64,000 nt of DNA from Rhizobium sp. 9140 (GTDB lineage: Bacteria > Pseudomonadota > Alphaproteobacteria > Rhizobiales > Rhizobiaceae): assembly GCF_900067135.1 (NCBI RefSeq), contig NZ_FJUR01000001.1, positions 3,512,001 to 3,576,000 of the forward strand, read 5' to 3'. The translations under genes were made by a program, and so were the position numbers. Below the pieces are notes generated by a model. The model ran no database searches and was not told the DNA's origin. It saw only the letters and a list, made by a program, of their open reading frames with translations. Below, in pieces: positions 28,217-38,205 of this stretch. Position 1 is the first letter of the stretch, and each line of letters starts with the position of its first letter.

Positions 28217-28996
28217 TCACCCCTTGAAGCGCGTGGCCCACACGGTCACCGGACCGTACTTCGTCGGGATCCGGACATAGACCGGAGCATATACCTGCAC
28301 GGTATCCGACTTGGCAAACCAGATCTCCATGCTGTCGAGCTTGCGAAGGTAATCCACATCCTCGCGGCCCTTGCGGTAGCCCGATTTTGGCACGAACTGG
28401 ATGCCGCAGACGATGACGTCGCCACTGAAGCCTTCGGTCTTGAACGGCTTCGTGCCCTTGGCGCTCAATTTCAGATCCATGCGCGATTCGCCATCGAACA
28501 CCGGCAGCGTCTTCGGGCACACCTTGGCACCGGCCGGAAAGATCAGGCCCGACAGGGGATCGACCACGCCGCGCATGTCCTCCTTCGTCACCGGAACCCA
28601 GTTCTTCGGCGGCTTCTTGCGCTGCGGCGTCAGGGTCGCCGAGGTCACGTTGCCGTTGTCGAAGGCAACGTCGATCGCGCGCTTCTTCTTGCCGGTCTGG
28701 TAGCGCACGGAATAGTCGGTGGCGACGAGCTTGTCGGTCTCGATCGTCCCGGAGACCTCCGTGCGCCCGCTCGTGCTCGACAGGATATCCGCAAGACCGG
28801 CCGAACTCAGCGTTCCCGAGATCGTGTAGCGTCGATCATCAAGCTTGGTATGGAACGAGGCCTTGGCGATCGGAAGGCCGGCGAGCGAGATGGTGTAGTC
28901 GGTATCGTGCACGACATCCGCCGGCCGCGCCGCATTCGTGGGAACCGTCACCAGGGACATTGCGGCAAGAGCCGCAAGACCGACACGCAGGGCCAT
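28217..28996 (-). CDS. DUF3108-domain periplasmic protein
   Basis: A 259-residue secreted protein with a signal peptide of about 24 residues (ALAAMSLVTVPTNAARPADV). The body is beta-rich and carries the DUF3108 pattern: YTISLAGLPIAKASFHTKL near 35-53, YRTRYQTG-like turn, GVVDPLSGLIFPAG near 145, and the closing VYVRIPTKYGPVTVWATRFKG. Function unknown; common next to rpmB in rhizobia, as here (divergent, 279-base gap). Confidence 0.86.
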   Translation of the reverse strand: MALRVGLAALAAMSLVTVPTNAARPADVVHDTDYTISLAGLPIAKASFHTKLDDRRYTISGTLSSAGLADILSSTSGRTEVSGTIETDKLVATDYSVRYQTGKKKRAIDVAFDNGNVTSATLTPQRKKPPKNWVPVTKEDMRGVVDPLSGLIFPAGAKVCPKTLPVFDGESRMDLKLSAKGTKPFKTEGFSGDVIVCGIQFVPKSGYRKGREDVDYLRKLDSMEIWFAKSDTVQVYAPVYVRIPTKYGPVTVWATRFKG

Positions 28997-29153
28997 GCCG
29001 AGAACCTTTCCGAAAGAGATCGGGAGAAAGAAGGAGAGATAGGAAGCGTTTGCGGCATTTCTACGCCCGTGTTACCGAGCCTGCACCGACCGGCATACGG
29101 CCGTCTTTTCCACCGCCCTGCCCCGACTTTGCGGGAAATTCCGGTGTTTTGTC

Positions 29154-29182
29154 TTGACGTGCGCCGCGGCTCTGACTATAGA
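29154..29182 (+). promoter_or_regulatory. Probable sigma-70 promoter of rpmB
   Basis: TTGACG (29154-29159) and TATAGA (29177-29182) are separated by exactly 17 bases, about 94 bases before the rpmB start. This is the clearest housekeeping promoter in the window. Confidence 0.7.
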
Positions 29183-29275
29183 ACCGCAACTTTCCAATCA
29201 TGACCGGTGGGAATGCTGCTTGGGCTTGTGGCCCGCAAACGCATTGAACGCAGGCGAAAAGAAATAGGTGATTCC

Positions 29276-29572
29276 ATGTCCCGTAGTTGCGAATTGACCG
29301 GCAAGGGCGTCCAGTCGGGCAACAATGTGAGCCACGCGAACAACAAGACCAAGCGCCGGTTCCTGCCGAACCTGTGCCAGGTCACGCTGATCTCGGACTC
29401 GCTGAACCAGCGCTTCCGCCTTCGCGTTTCGGCTGCAGCTCTCCGCACGGTCGAGCATCGTGGCGGTCTCGATGCTTTCCTGCTCAAGGCAAGCGAAGTA
29501 GACCTGTCACAGCGCGCACGCCTGCTGCGCCGCCAGATCGTCAAGAAGACCGCAGAAGCCGTTGCTGCCTGA
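29276..29572 (+). CDS. rpmB: 50S ribosomal protein L28
   Basis: Large-subunit ribosomal protein of 98 residues, the longer alphaproteobacterial form. [33 protein letters not shown], in particular CELTGK and the basic NKTKRRF, is diagnostic of L28. The start ATG at 29276 follows a promoter at 29154 and the gene is closed by the terminator at 29604. A monocistronic transcript is likely. Confidence 0.97.
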   Translation: MSRSCELTGKGVQSGNNVSHANNKTKRRFLPNLCQVTLISDSLNQRFRLRVSAAALRTVEHRGGLDAFLLKASEVDLSQRARLLRRQIVKKTAEAVAA

Positions 29573-29603
29573 TAAGCAACGAAGCCTGAGCATTCCGGAT
29601 CAT

Positions 29604-29629
29604 GGCCTGCCGTCATCGGCGGGCCGTTT
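29604..29629 (+). terminator. Rho-independent terminator after rpmB
   Basis: GGCCTGCCG (29604-29612) pairs with CGGCGGGCC (29617-29625) over a TCAT loop, with one G-T pair, and is followed by GTTT. It sits 31 bases after the rpmB stop. Confidence 0.8.
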
Positions 29630-29695
29630 CCATGCGCATGTGATACGGTTTCGCATCTAACGTTTCATAGGGACCTGCCATCATTCGGGCAGCAG

Positions 29696-29729
29696 ATCCT
29701 CTCCTCCAACTGGTGGCATCACCCAGGAT
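29696..29729 (+). promoter_or_regulatory. Structured leader covering the ribosome site of the queuosine-precursor transporter
   Basis: The likely Shine-Dalgarno AGGA (29725-29728) before ATG 29736 can pair in two ways: within a local hairpin CTGGTG-GCAT-CAC(C)CAG (29710-29726), or with an upstream ATCCT (29696-29700). An A-rich tail follows. This could be a small translational switch; it does not match the preQ1-I consensus closely. Confidence 0.3.
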
Positions 29730-29735
29730 AAAAAA

Positions 29736-30377
29736 ATGCTGAACACACGCCTGTTCGCGACGTACGTTGCCTTGATGACCCTCGTGGTCGTCGCCTCAAA
29801 CTTTCTGGTGCAGTTCCCCTTGCCCGGCTCCATTGCCGGCATGCAGCTGGGTGATCTTCTCACCTGGGGCGCCTTCACCTACCCCGCCGCCTTTCTGGTG
29901 ACCGACCTCACCAACCGCCAGTTCGGGCCGAAGATCGCCCGGCGTGTCGTCATTTGCGGCTTTGCGGTCGCCGTCGTGATCTCCATCATGGTCGCCACGC
30001 CGCGCATCGCCATCGCCTCCGGCTCGGCCTTCCTCTTCGGGCAGCTTCTGGATATCTCGGTCTTCAACCGCCTGCGCCGTCAACGCTGGTGGCGCGCGCC
30101 GCTCGCCGGCTCCCTGTTCGGTTCGGCGCTCGACACGGCCATATTCTTCTCCCTCGCCTTCGCCCCGATCTTCGCCTTCATCGGCCCGAACGATCCCTTT
30201 GCTCTCGCGTCCTCTCCGATCCTCGGCCTTCTCACGACGGAAGCGCCCCGCTGGATCTCCTGGACGCTCGGCGATCTCGTCGTCAAAATCCTCGTCGGCC
30301 TGGTGCTGCTGCTGCCTTACGGCGCCTTGATGAACGTCCTGAAGCCGATGCCGGGAGCGCCGGGAGCGCGCGTCTGA
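29736..30377 (+). CDS. VUT-family queuosine precursor transporter
   Basis: Membrane protein of 213 residues with about six helices, of the YhhQ/VUT family that imports preQ0/preQ1 for queuosine formation. Recognised by YVALMTLVVVASNFLVQFPL near the start, the TYPAAFLVTDLTNRQFGPKIAR segment (FLVTDLTNR is highly conserved) and the AFIGPNDPFALAS loop. It fits with gluQRS at 830, which acts on queuosine-modified tRNA. It has its own leader after the rpmB terminator. Confidence 0.9.
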   Translation: MLNTRLFATYVALMTLVVVASNFLVQFPLPGSIAGMQLGDLLTWGAFTYPAAFLVTDLTNRQFGPKIARRVVICGFAVAVVISIMVATPRIAIASGSAFLFGQLLDISVFNRLRRQRWWRAPLAGSLFGSALDTAIFFSLAFAPIFAFIGPNDPFALASSPILGLLTTEAPRWISWTLGDLVVKILVGLVLLLPYGALMNVLKPMPGAPGARV

Positions 30378-30395
30378 GGTTGGTCGGACGTCGCA

Positions 30396-30560
30396 GCCCC
30401 TCATCCGGCTGCCGCCACCTTCTCCCCGCTTGCGGGGAGAAGGAACATGCGGGAAGCGCTCGCTTCTTCGTGACAGTTGTGGGTGGGAACGACGAAGGCG
30501 CCACGAGTCTCTTCTCCCCGCCACGCGGGGAGAAGATGCCGGCAGGCAGATGAGGGGCAG
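30396..30560. repeat. Palindromic intergenic mosaic element, copy 2 (RIME-like)
   Basis: The left arm 30396-30429 is identical over 34 bases to the left arm of the copy at 15460. The right arm 30527-30560 is its inverse with a few changes. Inner hairpins CTCCCCGC-GCGGGGAG occur at both ends. Like copy 1 it lies between two convergent gene ends. Confidence 0.85.
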
Positions 30561-30590
30561 CGCGCAGCGCCATACCCCACACCCCCGCCC

Positions 30591-31649
30591 TCACGGCAGA
30601 AGCTTGAACTCCAGCATCAGCGATCGCTCGAGAATCGAGTGGTTGTCGTCGGAGACGAGGATGAGGTGGGTGTCGCCACTGGGTTGGACGACCACATCGA
30701 GGCCTTCCATATTGTCGATCTGGTAGCCGAGATCGGCGGAGATCAGCACCTCGCCATCGACAACGGCACCGGCGCGGATGTCGTCAGCCTTGATGCGCCG
30801 GATTTCCATGCCGAGACCCGCGGCGAAGCTGAAACGGCGCTCCAGCAGCAGAAGATCCCCATTCGGCAGGAAGGCACCGTCCGTCACAGCGAAGGGATCC
30901 TTCTGCACCACGCCGAACACGCCTTTGCGCGGCCCTTCGAGCACGGCAGCGAGAAGGTGATCATTCTTGTCGAAGGAAAGCTCGGCGACGATAACGGGGG
31001 CGCCTGCAAGCGGGCTCTCCTTTGGCGATACCGCCACCATTTCGAGGCTGCGATTGCGCTTCAGCCTGTCGCGTGGAAGCAGAATCGGCAAGGTTCTGAG
31101 CGGCCGCGACTGCGTGAAGCCGGGATCGGGATAGATGTCCACCCGCGCGTCGCCTTCGAAGCTGACGAGCACCTGCCCGTCACGCAATGCGACACCTTCC
31201 GAGTCCATGAGTGCCTTGGCGCTCTCGGTGCGACCCTGCCGGTCCTTCATAGACATCACGGTAACGTCGCCAAGGCCCGACAGTCGGCCGCCGGGATCCC
31301 GCTCGATGCGGCCTTCCAGCCAGTGCGCCGTATCGAGCACGCCGACGAAATGTTCGCCATCGGCGCGAAAACGGATCGATGAAAAAGCGCCGAACAAGGC
31401 ATTGTTCGAGGTGAGGTCGAGACCGCCGATGAACTCCAGCCTGCCGAACAAGCGCTGATCGGAACCGAACCGAAACGTCTCGATCTTCTTTGCAAAGATC
31501 GTCATTGCCTCGGTGGCCGGCTGATCAGGCTCAGGGTTTGCCGCCTGCGCCGGCGCAAGCGAGGCGCACGCCCAAAAGCCCGCGAGGACCACGAGCCGAC
31601 ACCACGCGCCGCTTACGGGCCTGCCCCGCTTGGTTGGCTCAGCCCGCAC
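30591..31649 (-). CDS. Esterase-like activity of phytase family protein
   Basis: A secreted beta-propeller-type protein of about 352 residues. A signal peptide ends near PAQAA. Family segments are [54 protein letters not shown] and [12 protein letters not shown] with DDNHS near the end. I favour a GTG start at 31649, giving an 11-base overlap with the end of cobT; an ATG at 31700 would add a non-signal-like segment. The position behind cobT is common in rhizobia, with no known link to cobalamin. Confidence 0.8.
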   Translation of the reverse strand: MRAEPTKRGRPVSGAWCRLVVLAGFWACASLAPAQAANPEPDQPATEAMTIFAKKIETFRFGSDQRLFGRLEFIGGLDLTSNNALFGAFSSIRFRADGEHFVGVLDTAHWLEGRIERDPGGRLSGLGDVTVMSMKDRQGRTESAKALMDSEGVALRDGQVLVSFEGDARVDIYPDPGFTQSRPLRTLPILLPRDRLKRNRSLEMVAVSPKESPLAGAPVIVAELSFDKNDHLLAAVLEGPRKGVFGVVQKDPFAVTDGAFLPNGDLLLLERRFSFAAGLGMEIRRIKADDIRAGAVVDGEVLISADLGYQIDNMEGLDVVVQPSGDTHLILVSDDNHSILERSLMLEFKLLP

Positions 31650-33537
31650 GCCGGGCTGCGCGTCGTCCGCGTCCGTTCTCGTCGTCAAACAGCGAGGCAA
31701 GCTGTTCGGTCATCGCGCCGGCCAGTTCGTCGGCATCCACGATGGTGACCGCGCGGCGATAATAGCGCGTCACGTCGTGACCGATGCCGATGGCCAGCAG
31801 TTCGACCGGCGACCGGGTCTCGATCTGCTCGATCACGGCCCGCAGGTGACGCTCGAGATAATTTCCCGGATTGACCGACAGGGTCGAGTCATCAACCGGC
31901 GCGCCGTCCGAGATCATCATCAGGATGCGCCGCTGCTCGGGCCGCGCCAGCAGACGGTTATGCGCCCAGATCAGCGCTTCCCCGTCGATGTTTTCCTTCA
32001 GCAGACCTTCGCGCATCATCAGGCCGAGATTGCGCCGCGCCCGGCGCCAAGGCGCGTCGGCCGATTTGTAGATGATATGGCGCAGATCGTTCAGCCGGCC
32101 CGGCGCCTGCGGTTTGCCGCTGGCAAGCCATTTCTCGCGCGCCAAACCGCCCTTCCACGCCTTCGTGGTGAAGCCGAGGATTTCGACCTTGACGCCGCAG
32201 CGCTCCAGCGTCCGCGCCAGAATGTCGGCGCAAGTGGCAGCGACCGTGATGGGCCGGCCTCGCATGGAGCCCGAATTGTCGATCAGCAGCGTCACCACGG
32301 TGTCGCGGAAATTCGTGTCCTTCTCCCGCTTGAAGGACAGCGGCTGCATCGGATCGATGATGAGGCGCGTCAGGCGCGCCGGATCGAGATAGCCCTCTTC
32401 GAGATCGAATTCCCACGAGCGGTTCTGCTGCGCCATCAGGCGGCGCTGAAGCCTGTTGGCGAGGCGGCCGACAGCGCCTTGCAGATGCGAGAGCTGCTTG
32501 TCGAGGAAGGCGCGCAGCCGGTCGAGCTCCGCCTCGTCGCAGAGCTCTTCGGAGGTGATGGTCTCGTCGAACTCCTCGGTGAAGACGGAATAATCGACCT
32601 TCTCGTTGAAGTCGTCGAACGGGCTGTTCGGCCGCTTGACCTCGCCGGGCGTCTCGCTGTCCTCGTCGCCGTCATCCGACATTTCCTCGTCGGAAATCTC
32701 GGCGCCGTCCATCTCGCCGTCGTCCATCTGCTCTTCGGCAGATTCGTTCTCTTCGGACGGCGCGGCATCCGAGCCGGCATCCTCTTCGGACGTGGATTCG
32801 TCCTGCTCCTGGCTGCGCGGCTGGTCCTCGTCCGTCTGCGTTTCCTGGTCGTCCGGCTCGGCTTCCTCGTCCGTGTACTTCTCGGCCACGTCCATGGAGG
32901 CGAGCATGTTGCGCACGACGCGGGCGAAGGCCTGCTGATCGTTGACGGCGCCCGAGAGGTTTTCCATCTCGCGGCCGGCCTTCTCCTCGATGAAGGAGCG
33001 CCAGAGATCGAGCACCTTGCCGGCTGATTCCGGCGGCTTGCGCCCGGTCAGCCGCTCGCGCACGATCAGCGCCACGGCCTCCTCGATCGGGGCATCGGCC
33101 TGCCGCTCGATGGTGCCGAAATTGGCGCGGGCATATTTCTCGTCCAGCATGGAGGAGATGTTCTCCGCCACGCCATCCATGCGCATCGAGCCGATGGCCT
33201 CGCAGCGCGCCTGCTCCACGGCGTCGAAGATGACGCGGGCATCCGCACCCTGCGGCGACATGGTCGCGTGGATACGGTCGTCATGGCACGCCTTGCGCAG
33301 CGCCATGCTGTCGCCGATGCCGCGCGTCACCGACAGTTCTTGCCGCGTCGGGCGGCGGGAAATGTCCGGCAGGCGCATACGGTCGCCGGTGAGGCCGGGG
33401 CGCTCATTGGCGAACACGACCTCGATCTCCGCGTCACCGGCGATCGAGCGGATGCAGCCGGTCAGCGCGCGGCGGAACGGTTCGACATCCACCTGGACGC
33501 CGGGTTTCGGTCTCGTATTGTCGCCGCGCCCTGCCAT
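31639..33537 (-). CDS. cobT: Aerobic cobaltochelatase subunit CobT
   Basis: One of three subunits (CobN, CobS, CobT) that insert cobalt into hydrogenobyrinate a,c-diamide in aerobic B12 synthesis; 632 residues. A very acidic linker covers about 215-310 ([26 protein letters not shown]). The C-terminal von Willebrand A domain has the MIDAS motif [13 protein letters not shown] near 420. It follows cobS after four bases; the CobS-CobT pair forms the AAA+ chaperone complex for CobN, which is not in the window. Confidence 0.96.
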   Translation of the reverse strand: MAGRGDNTRPKPGVQVDVEPFRRALTGCIRSIAGDAEIEVVFANERPGLTGDRMRLPDISRRPTRQELSVTRGIGDSMALRKACHDDRIHATMSPQGADARVIFDAVEQARCEAIGSMRMDGVAENISSMLDEKYARANFGTIERQADAPIEEAVALIVRERLTGRKPPESAGKVLDLWRSFIEEKAGREMENLSGAVNDQQAFARVVRNMLASMDVAEKYTDEEAEPDDQETQTDEDQPRSQEQDESTSEEDAGSDAAPSEENESAEEQMDDGEMDGAEISDEEMSDDGDEDSETPGEVKRPNSPFDDFNEKVDYSVFTEEFDETITSEELCDEAELDRLRAFLDKQLSHLQGAVGRLANRLQRRLMAQQNRSWEFDLEEGYLDPARLTRLIIDPMQPLSFKREKDTNFRDTVVTLLIDNSGSMRGRPITVAATCADILARTLERCGVKVEILGFTTKAWKGGLAREKWLASGKPQAPGRLNDLRHIIYKSADAPWRRARRNLGLMMREGLLKENIDGEALIWAHNRLLARPEQRRILMMISDGAPVDDSTLSVNPGNYLERHLRAVIEQIETRSPVELLAIGIGHDVTRYYRRAVTIVDADELAGAMTEQLASLFDDENGRGRRAARRAG

Positions 33538-33541
33538 GCGA

Positions 33542-34537
33542 TCAGGCCGTCGCTTCGAGGACGATGTTGGCGGCGCTTTCCTTCAGCTCCACGCCGAAGG
33601 CCCGCTGGTAATGTTCGGCCACCAGCGCCCGCTCCAGTTCGTCGCACTTGTTGAGGAAGGTCACCCGGAATGCAAAGGCGATATCGCCGAAGATATGCGC
33701 GTTCTCGGCCCAGGTGATAACGGTCCGCGGGCTCATGACGGTCGACAGGTCGCCATTGATGAAGGCGGCACGGGTCAGGTCGGCGACGCGTACCATCTTC
33801 GACACCGTGTCGCGGCCGCGCTTCGCGGTGAAGCCCTTGACCTTGGCGGCGACGATATCGACTTCGTTGTCATGCGGCAGGTAGTTGAGCGTGGTGACGA
33901 TCGACCAGCGGTCCATCTGCGCCTGGTTGATCTGCTGCGTGCCGTGATAGAGGCCGGTGGTATCGCCGAGGCCGACCGTATTGGCGGTCGCAAACAGGCG
34001 GAAAGCGGGGTGCGGCCTGATGACGCGGCTCTGGTCGAGCAGGGTCAGGCGGCCGGAGGATTCGAGCACGCGCTGGATGACGAACATCACGTCCGGGCGG
34101 CCGGCATCGTATTCGTCGAAGACCAGCGCGACATTGTGCTGGTAGGCCCAGGGCAGGATGCCGTCCTTGAATTCGGTGATCTGCATGCCGTCCTTGACGA
34201 CGATCGCATCCTTGCCGACGAGGTCGATACGGCTGACATGGCTGTCGAGGTTGACGCGCACGCAGGGCCAGTTCAGCCGCGCGGCCACCTGTTCGATATG
34301 GGTGGATTTGCCCGTGCCGTGATAGCCCGACACCATGACGCGGCGGTTGTGCGCAAAGCCGGCGAGGATCGCAAGCGTGGTTTCACGGTCGAAGAGATAG
34401 TCGGGATCGCTGTCCGGCACATAGGCATCGGCCTTGGAATAGGCCGGCACGCGCAGGTCGCTGTCGATTCCGAAGACCTCGCGGACGGATACGGTCGTAT
34501 CGGGAAGATTGGAAATATCGAGGTCTACCTTGCTCAT
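33542..34537 (-). CDS. cobS: Aerobic cobaltochelatase subunit CobS
   Basis: AAA+ ATPase of 331 residues which forms hexamers with CobT and powers cobalt insertion. Walker A is [13 protein letters not shown] (near 90-102), Walker [11 protein letters not shown], and sensor region [12 protein letters not shown]. Start choice: GGAGA lies 5 bases before ATG 34537 (MSKVDLD), against 2 bases for the adjacent upstream ATG; a longer frame to 34552 is less likely. It forms an operon with cobT. Confidence 0.95.
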   Translation of the reverse strand: MSKVDLDISNLPDTTVSVREVFGIDSDLRVPAYSKADAYVPDSDPDYLFDRETTLAILAGFAHNRRVMVSGYHGTGKSTHIEQVAARLNWPCVRVNLDSHVSRIDLVGKDAIVVKDGMQITEFKDGILPWAYQHNVALVFDEYDAGRPDVMFVIQRVLESSGRLTLLDQSRVIRPHPAFRLFATANTVGLGDTTGLYHGTQQINQAQMDRWSIVTTLNYLPHDNEVDIVAAKVKGFTAKRGRDTVSKMVRVADLTRAAFINGDLSTVMSPRTVITWAENAHIFGDIAFAFRVTFLNKCDELERALVAEHYQRAFGVELKESAANIVLEATA

Positions 34538-34617
34538 CATGTCTCCGCTCATTAAGTCGCCGGGGGCCGCGCTTCGCGCTGGGCCTCATATCGCATTGCA
34601 GTGTGACGGGGTACTTC

Positions 34618-35247
34618 CTAGCAGAAGCCCGCCTGTTTTAACAATTGGTAGGCCTGAATGACCTCGCGAAAACGGTCTTCCGATCCGCGATCTCCGCCAT
34701 TGGCGTCGGGATGGTGCTTTTTCACGAGATCCTTGTAGGCGGCCTTGATGTCCGTGGCGGTCGCCGTGGCCGGCAGGCCGAGAGTATCGAAGGCTTTTGT
34801 CTCCAGCGTCTTCAGCTTGCGCTGGCGCGGCTCCGGCTGCGCCCGGCGCGCCCTGGCCTCGTGCAGGAAGCCGAACGGGTCGCTCATCCGCGCCTTGGAG
34901 CCCGCCGAACCGGACCGTGTCTGGCCCTGCTCCGGCGCGTTCTTCGCGCTGCGGTTCACGCCCAGCGTCCAGGTCGGCCGATGCCCTGTCAGCGCCTCCT
35001 TCTGGTAGCGCGCGATCTCGTTGTCCGACAGGCCGGAGAAGTAGTTGTAGCCCTTGTTGTATTCCTTCACGTGCTCGAAGCAGAACATGAAATACTGGTT
35101 TTCGGCATTGCGCCCGACCGGAGCGCGATGCCCGCCATTTTCCTCGCAGCCGTCCCACTGGCACGTCGGGGCCACGGGCTCCGGTTTCCGGGTGGTCCCG
35201 CGTCGCTTCGTCCGGATGGTATCGAAGTATTTTGAGTCGAGCTTCAT
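34618..35247 (-). CDS. J-domain protein with C-terminal DnaJ domain
   Basis: A 209-residue co-chaperone-like protein. The J domain is at the very C-terminus (about 150-209) with KKHHPDANGGD, so the HPD tripeptide needed to stimulate DnaK is intact. The N-terminal part has a probable C-x(3-4)-C...C pattern (PTCQWDGCEENGGHRAP) and YNYFSGLSDNEIARYQKEAL, a family-specific segment. It is encoded upstream of cobS on the same strand and opposite bolA, a conserved rhizobial order. I trim three residues to start at MKLDSK. Confidence 0.88.
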   Translation of the reverse strand: MKLDSKYFDTIRTKRRGTTRKPEPVAPTCQWDGCEENGGHRAPVGRNAENQYFMFCFEHVKEYNKGYNYFSGLSDNEIARYQKEALTGHRPTWTLGVNRSAKNAPEQGQTRSGSAGSKARMSDPFGFLHEARARRAQPEPRQRKLKTLETKAFDTLGLPATATATDIKAAYKDLVKKHHPDANGGDRGSEDRFREVIQAYQLLKQAGFC

Positions 35248-35409
35248 GGCACACATTATGGTGTGATGGAGGGGTCACAACAAGAATTGACAAACGCGAA
35301 TGTTGCAGGCTTTTTGATGGTGATTTGCCAGGAGCAGGGCATGTTGAGCGACAGAGGTCCGACCGCCGCGTCCACCTCGTATCGCAAGCCAGAAAAACGA
35401 GGCAAAACC

Positions 35410-35691
35410 ATGTCGTTAGAGCAACGGATCACCACAAGGCTCACCGAGGCCTTCAAGCCTTCCCGGCTTGCCGTGATCAACGAAAGCCACCTCCATGCCG
35501 GCCACCACGCCGATTTCAACGGCACCGGCGAGACCCACATGCGCGTACGCATCGTCGCGGATGCCTTTACCGGCATGTCCCGCATCGCCCGCCACCGGGC
35601 GATCAACGATCTCCTGAAGTCGGAACTCGACGCCGGCCTCCACGCCCTTGCCGTCGAGCCCGCGGCTCCCGGCGAAGAGACGCGCTGGTAG
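35410..35691 (+). CDS. BolA-family protein
   Basis: A 93-residue BolA-like protein. The fold is recognised by ITTRLTEAFKPSRLAVINESHLHAGH, with the NESHLHAGH motif, and RHRAINDLLKSEL near the end. Such proteins pair with monothiol glutaredoxins in iron-sulfur and iron homeostasis and some bind DNA. The frame runs on upstream to 35263, but MSLEQRI at 35410 gives the normal length. Confidence 0.9.
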   Translation: MSLEQRITTRLTEAFKPSRLAVINESHLHAGHHADFNGTGETHMRVRIVADAFTGMSRIARHRAINDLLKSELDAGLHALAVEPAAPGEETRW

Positions 35692-35704
35692 CTGACGCAG
35701 ACGT

Positions 35705-37009
35705 TCAGGTAGGGGCGGTATTCTCGGCCGGGCGGATGCGCAGTTTGGTGATGCGGTTCTTGACGCGCTTCATGACGATGAAGCGCTTGCCGTAGAAGGT
35801 AAATGCCTGCCGTTCGTCCGGTATCGTTCGGGACTCATGGATCACGAGACCGGCAATGGTCGTCGCCTCGCCGTCCGGCAGCGACCAGTCGAGCGCCCGG
35901 TTCAGGTCGCGGATCGGCACCCCGCCATCCACCACGAGTGACCCGTCCGCCTGAGGATAGACGCCGCGGACATCGGGATCGTGCTCGTCGGCGATATCCC
36001 CGACGATCTCCTCCAGAATATCTTCCAGCGTTACCAGCCCGCGCACCTCGCCATATTCGTCGACGACGATGGCGAAATGGCTCTTGCGGCGCAGGAAGGC
36101 GCTGAGCTGGTTTGCAAGGTTCGTCGCATCCGGCACGTACCAGGGTTTCTGCGCGATTCTGACGATATCGACCGTGTCCGGCTGGACATCCGGCTCCGCC
36201 AGAGCCCGCAGAAGATCCTTCGCGTGGAGCACACCGATGATGTTGTCGGCCGAGCCGCGCCACACCGGCATGCGCGTATAGGGGCTGTCCAGCACGGCTT
36301 TTACGTTGACGGCCGGCGGGTCATCCGCATTCAGCGCCCGCATCGCCATCCGGTGCACCATGATGTCGGACACTTCAAGCTCGTCGAGATCGAGCACGCC
36401 GCTGACGCGGTCGCGGTCCGCCTTGACGACCGCGCCTTCCCGATGAAGAAAATCGACGGCCCCGCGCAGCTCTTCATGCGCCGTCAGCATCGGCGCCTCA
36501 TGCGAAAGGTTGAAGCCGAACGCCTTCATGATGGCCCGCACCATGGCATTCACGAGGCTCGACAGCGGCCCGACGACCGCCACGACCAGCCGCACCGGCC
36601 GAGCGACGCCGATCGCGAAGCGCTCCGGCCCCGCATTCGCCCAGCTGCGCGGCAGCACGTCGGCCAGCACCACGAGCAGGATCGTCATCGCGATGGTCGC
36701 ATAGGCAACGCCCGGCGCGCCGAAGCCTGAGAGAAACAGGCCCGTGGCGACCGAGGTCGCGAGAACGCGCGCCAGATTGCTACCGAGCAGCAGCGCGCCG
36801 ATGACCCGGTCGCGCCGCTCGATGAGCCGATCGACCACGCCGGCGCGCGCCTCGCCCTGAACGTCGAGCGTGTGCAGGCGCGTGCGCGACACCGCCGTGA
36901 GCGCCGTTTCCGCGCCCGAGAGGAAAGCTGCGAGCGCGATCATCAGGAGGATCGCCAGCACGGCCGGCCCGTGCGCGATGAGGATGGCCGTCAGCGCCTC
37001 CATGGTCAT
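35705..37009 (-). CDS. CorC/HlyC-family DUF21-CBS membrane protein
   Basis: A 434-residue protein with an N-terminal DUF21 (CNNM) membrane domain (about 10-150, four helices; FLSGAETALTAVSRTRL is diagnostic), two CBS repeats (about 200-330, with VSDIMVHRMAMRAL and IGVLHAKDLLRAL and the typical VDEYGEVRGLVTLEDILEEIVGD) and a C-terminal CorC_HlyC domain. Members are thought to transport or sense magnesium. It overlaps aroB's stop by 4 bases and is probably cotranscribed with aroK-aroB. Confidence 0.92.
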   Translation of the reverse strand: MTMEALTAILIAHGPAVLAILLMIALAAFLSGAETALTAVSRTRLHTLDVQGEARAGVVDRLIERRDRVIGALLLGSNLARVLATSVATGLFLSGFGAPGVAYATIAMTILLVVLADVLPRSWANAGPERFAIGVARPVRLVVAVVGPLSSLVNAMVRAIMKAFGFNLSHEAPMLTAHEELRGAVDFLHREGAVVKADRDRVSGVLDLDELEVSDIMVHRMAMRALNADDPPAVNVKAVLDSPYTRMPVWRGSADNIIGVLHAKDLLRALAEPDVQPDTVDIVRIAQKPWYVPDATNLANQLSAFLRRKSHFAIVVDEYGEVRGLVTLEDILEEIVGDIADEHDPDVRGVYPQADGSLVVDGGVPIRDLNRALDWSLPDGEATTIAGLVIHESRTIPDERQAFTFYGKRFIVMKRVKNRITKLRIRPAENTAPT

Positions 37010-38139
37010 GCCGCGCGATCGGGATGGTTTTCGGCAAGGAACGACAGCACGGCCGAGGTCGGCACGTCGTCGGCGACGAAGGCTTCGCCAAGGCCGCGGG
37101 TGAGGATGAAGGTGAGCTTGCCGCCCTTCACCTTCTTGTCCTGCGCGATGGCATCCATCAGAACCTCCGGCGGCGGCAGCTGCCCGGGGATCTCGCTCAT
37201 CCGCGTCGGCAGGCCGACAGTGCGCAGATGCGCCTCCACCCGGGCCGTGACGTCGGGGCTGGCAAGGTTCATCCGGGCGGAAAACGCGTGCGCGAGCACC
37301 ATGCCGATCGCCACACCCTCGCCATGCACGAGACGGGTACCGTCATAGGCGGTGGCGGCTTCCAGCGCGTGGCCGAAGGTATGGCCGAGATTGAGCAGCG
37401 CCCGGCGGCCGTTCTCGCGTTCGTCGGCCACGACCACATCGGCCTTCGCCTGGCAACTCAGTGCAATCGCCTCGATGCGCGCCGCACCGCCGGCAAAGAC
37501 CGCCTGCCAGTTGGCCTCCAGCCAGGCGAAGAAGTCCGGCTTGTCGATCAGGCCGTATTTCGCGACTTCGGCATAGCCGGCGCGAAATTCGCGCGGCGAC
37601 AGCGTGTCGAGCACGTCGGTATCGGCGAGCACCAGATCCGGCTGGTGAAAGACGCCGATCAGGTTCTTGCCATGCGGCGAGTTGATGCCGGTCTTGCCAC
37701 CGACGGAACTGTCGACCTGCGCGAGAAGCGAGGTCGGGATCTGGATGAAGCGGGAGCCCCGCCGGGCGATGCCGGCAGCAAACCCCGTAAGGTCGCCGAT
37801 GACGCCACCACCGAGCGCGATGACCGCATCGTTGCGCTCGATGCGCGCGCCGAGGATCGTCTCGCAGACGGGAATGAGGTGCTCGAAGCTCTTTGTCTTC
37901 TCCCCCGCAGGAAGAATGGCCGACACCGCCTCGATCCCTGCCTGCGCCAGGCTGTCCATCAACGGCTTGAGATAGAGCGGCGCGACGTTCTCGTCCGTCA
38001 CCACCGCCATCCGTCGCCCGGTCAGCCGCGCCGCAATCTCCTGCGCGGCCGAGCCGATCAGTCCGGGCCCGATCAGGATGTCATAGGCACGTTCGCCGAG
38101 CGGAACATGGATCTTGCGCACGGTCGGGGTTTCGCTCAT
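37006..38139 (-). CDS. aroB: 3-dehydroquinate synthase
   Basis: Second step of the shikimate pathway, NAD- and metal-dependent; 377 residues from ATG 38139 (a GTG at 38151 would add four). NAD-site GGGVIGDLTGFAAG, PTSLLAQVDSSVGGKTGIN and the metal-binding GHTFGHALE and HGEGVAIGM motifs are all visible. It lies between aroK and the CorC-like gene, the usual aroK-aroB order. Confidence 0.96.
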   Translation of the reverse strand: MSETPTVRKIHVPLGERAYDILIGPGLIGSAAQEIAARLTGRRMAVVTDENVAPLYLKPLMDSLAQAGIEAVSAILPAGEKTKSFEHLIPVCETILGARIERNDAVIALGGGVIGDLTGFAAGIARRGSRFIQIPTSLLAQVDSSVGGKTGINSPHGKNLIGVFHQPDLVLADTDVLDTLSPREFRAGYAEVAKYGLIDKPDFFAWLEANWQAVFAGGAARIEAIALSCQAKADVVVADERENGRRALLNLGHTFGHALEAATAYDGTRLVHGEGVAIGMVLAHAFSARMNLASPDVTARVEAHLRTVGLPTRMSEIPGQLPPPEVLMDAIAQDKKVKGGKLTFILTRGLGEAFVADDVPTSAVLSFLAENHPDRAA

Positions 38140-38205
38140 CGCTTGGCTCACTCTATGGCTGGTCTCTGACGACTTTTCTTCGGCGGCGCTATTTCTTCGG
38201 CTGCC

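Noticed and set aside
31639..34537. CobS/CobT-like AAA+ and VWA pair as a MoxR/VWA defence or other novel system
   Set aside because: Sequence features (CobT acidic linker, CobS start MSKVDLD, order cobS-cobT) are those of the aerobic cobaltochelatase.
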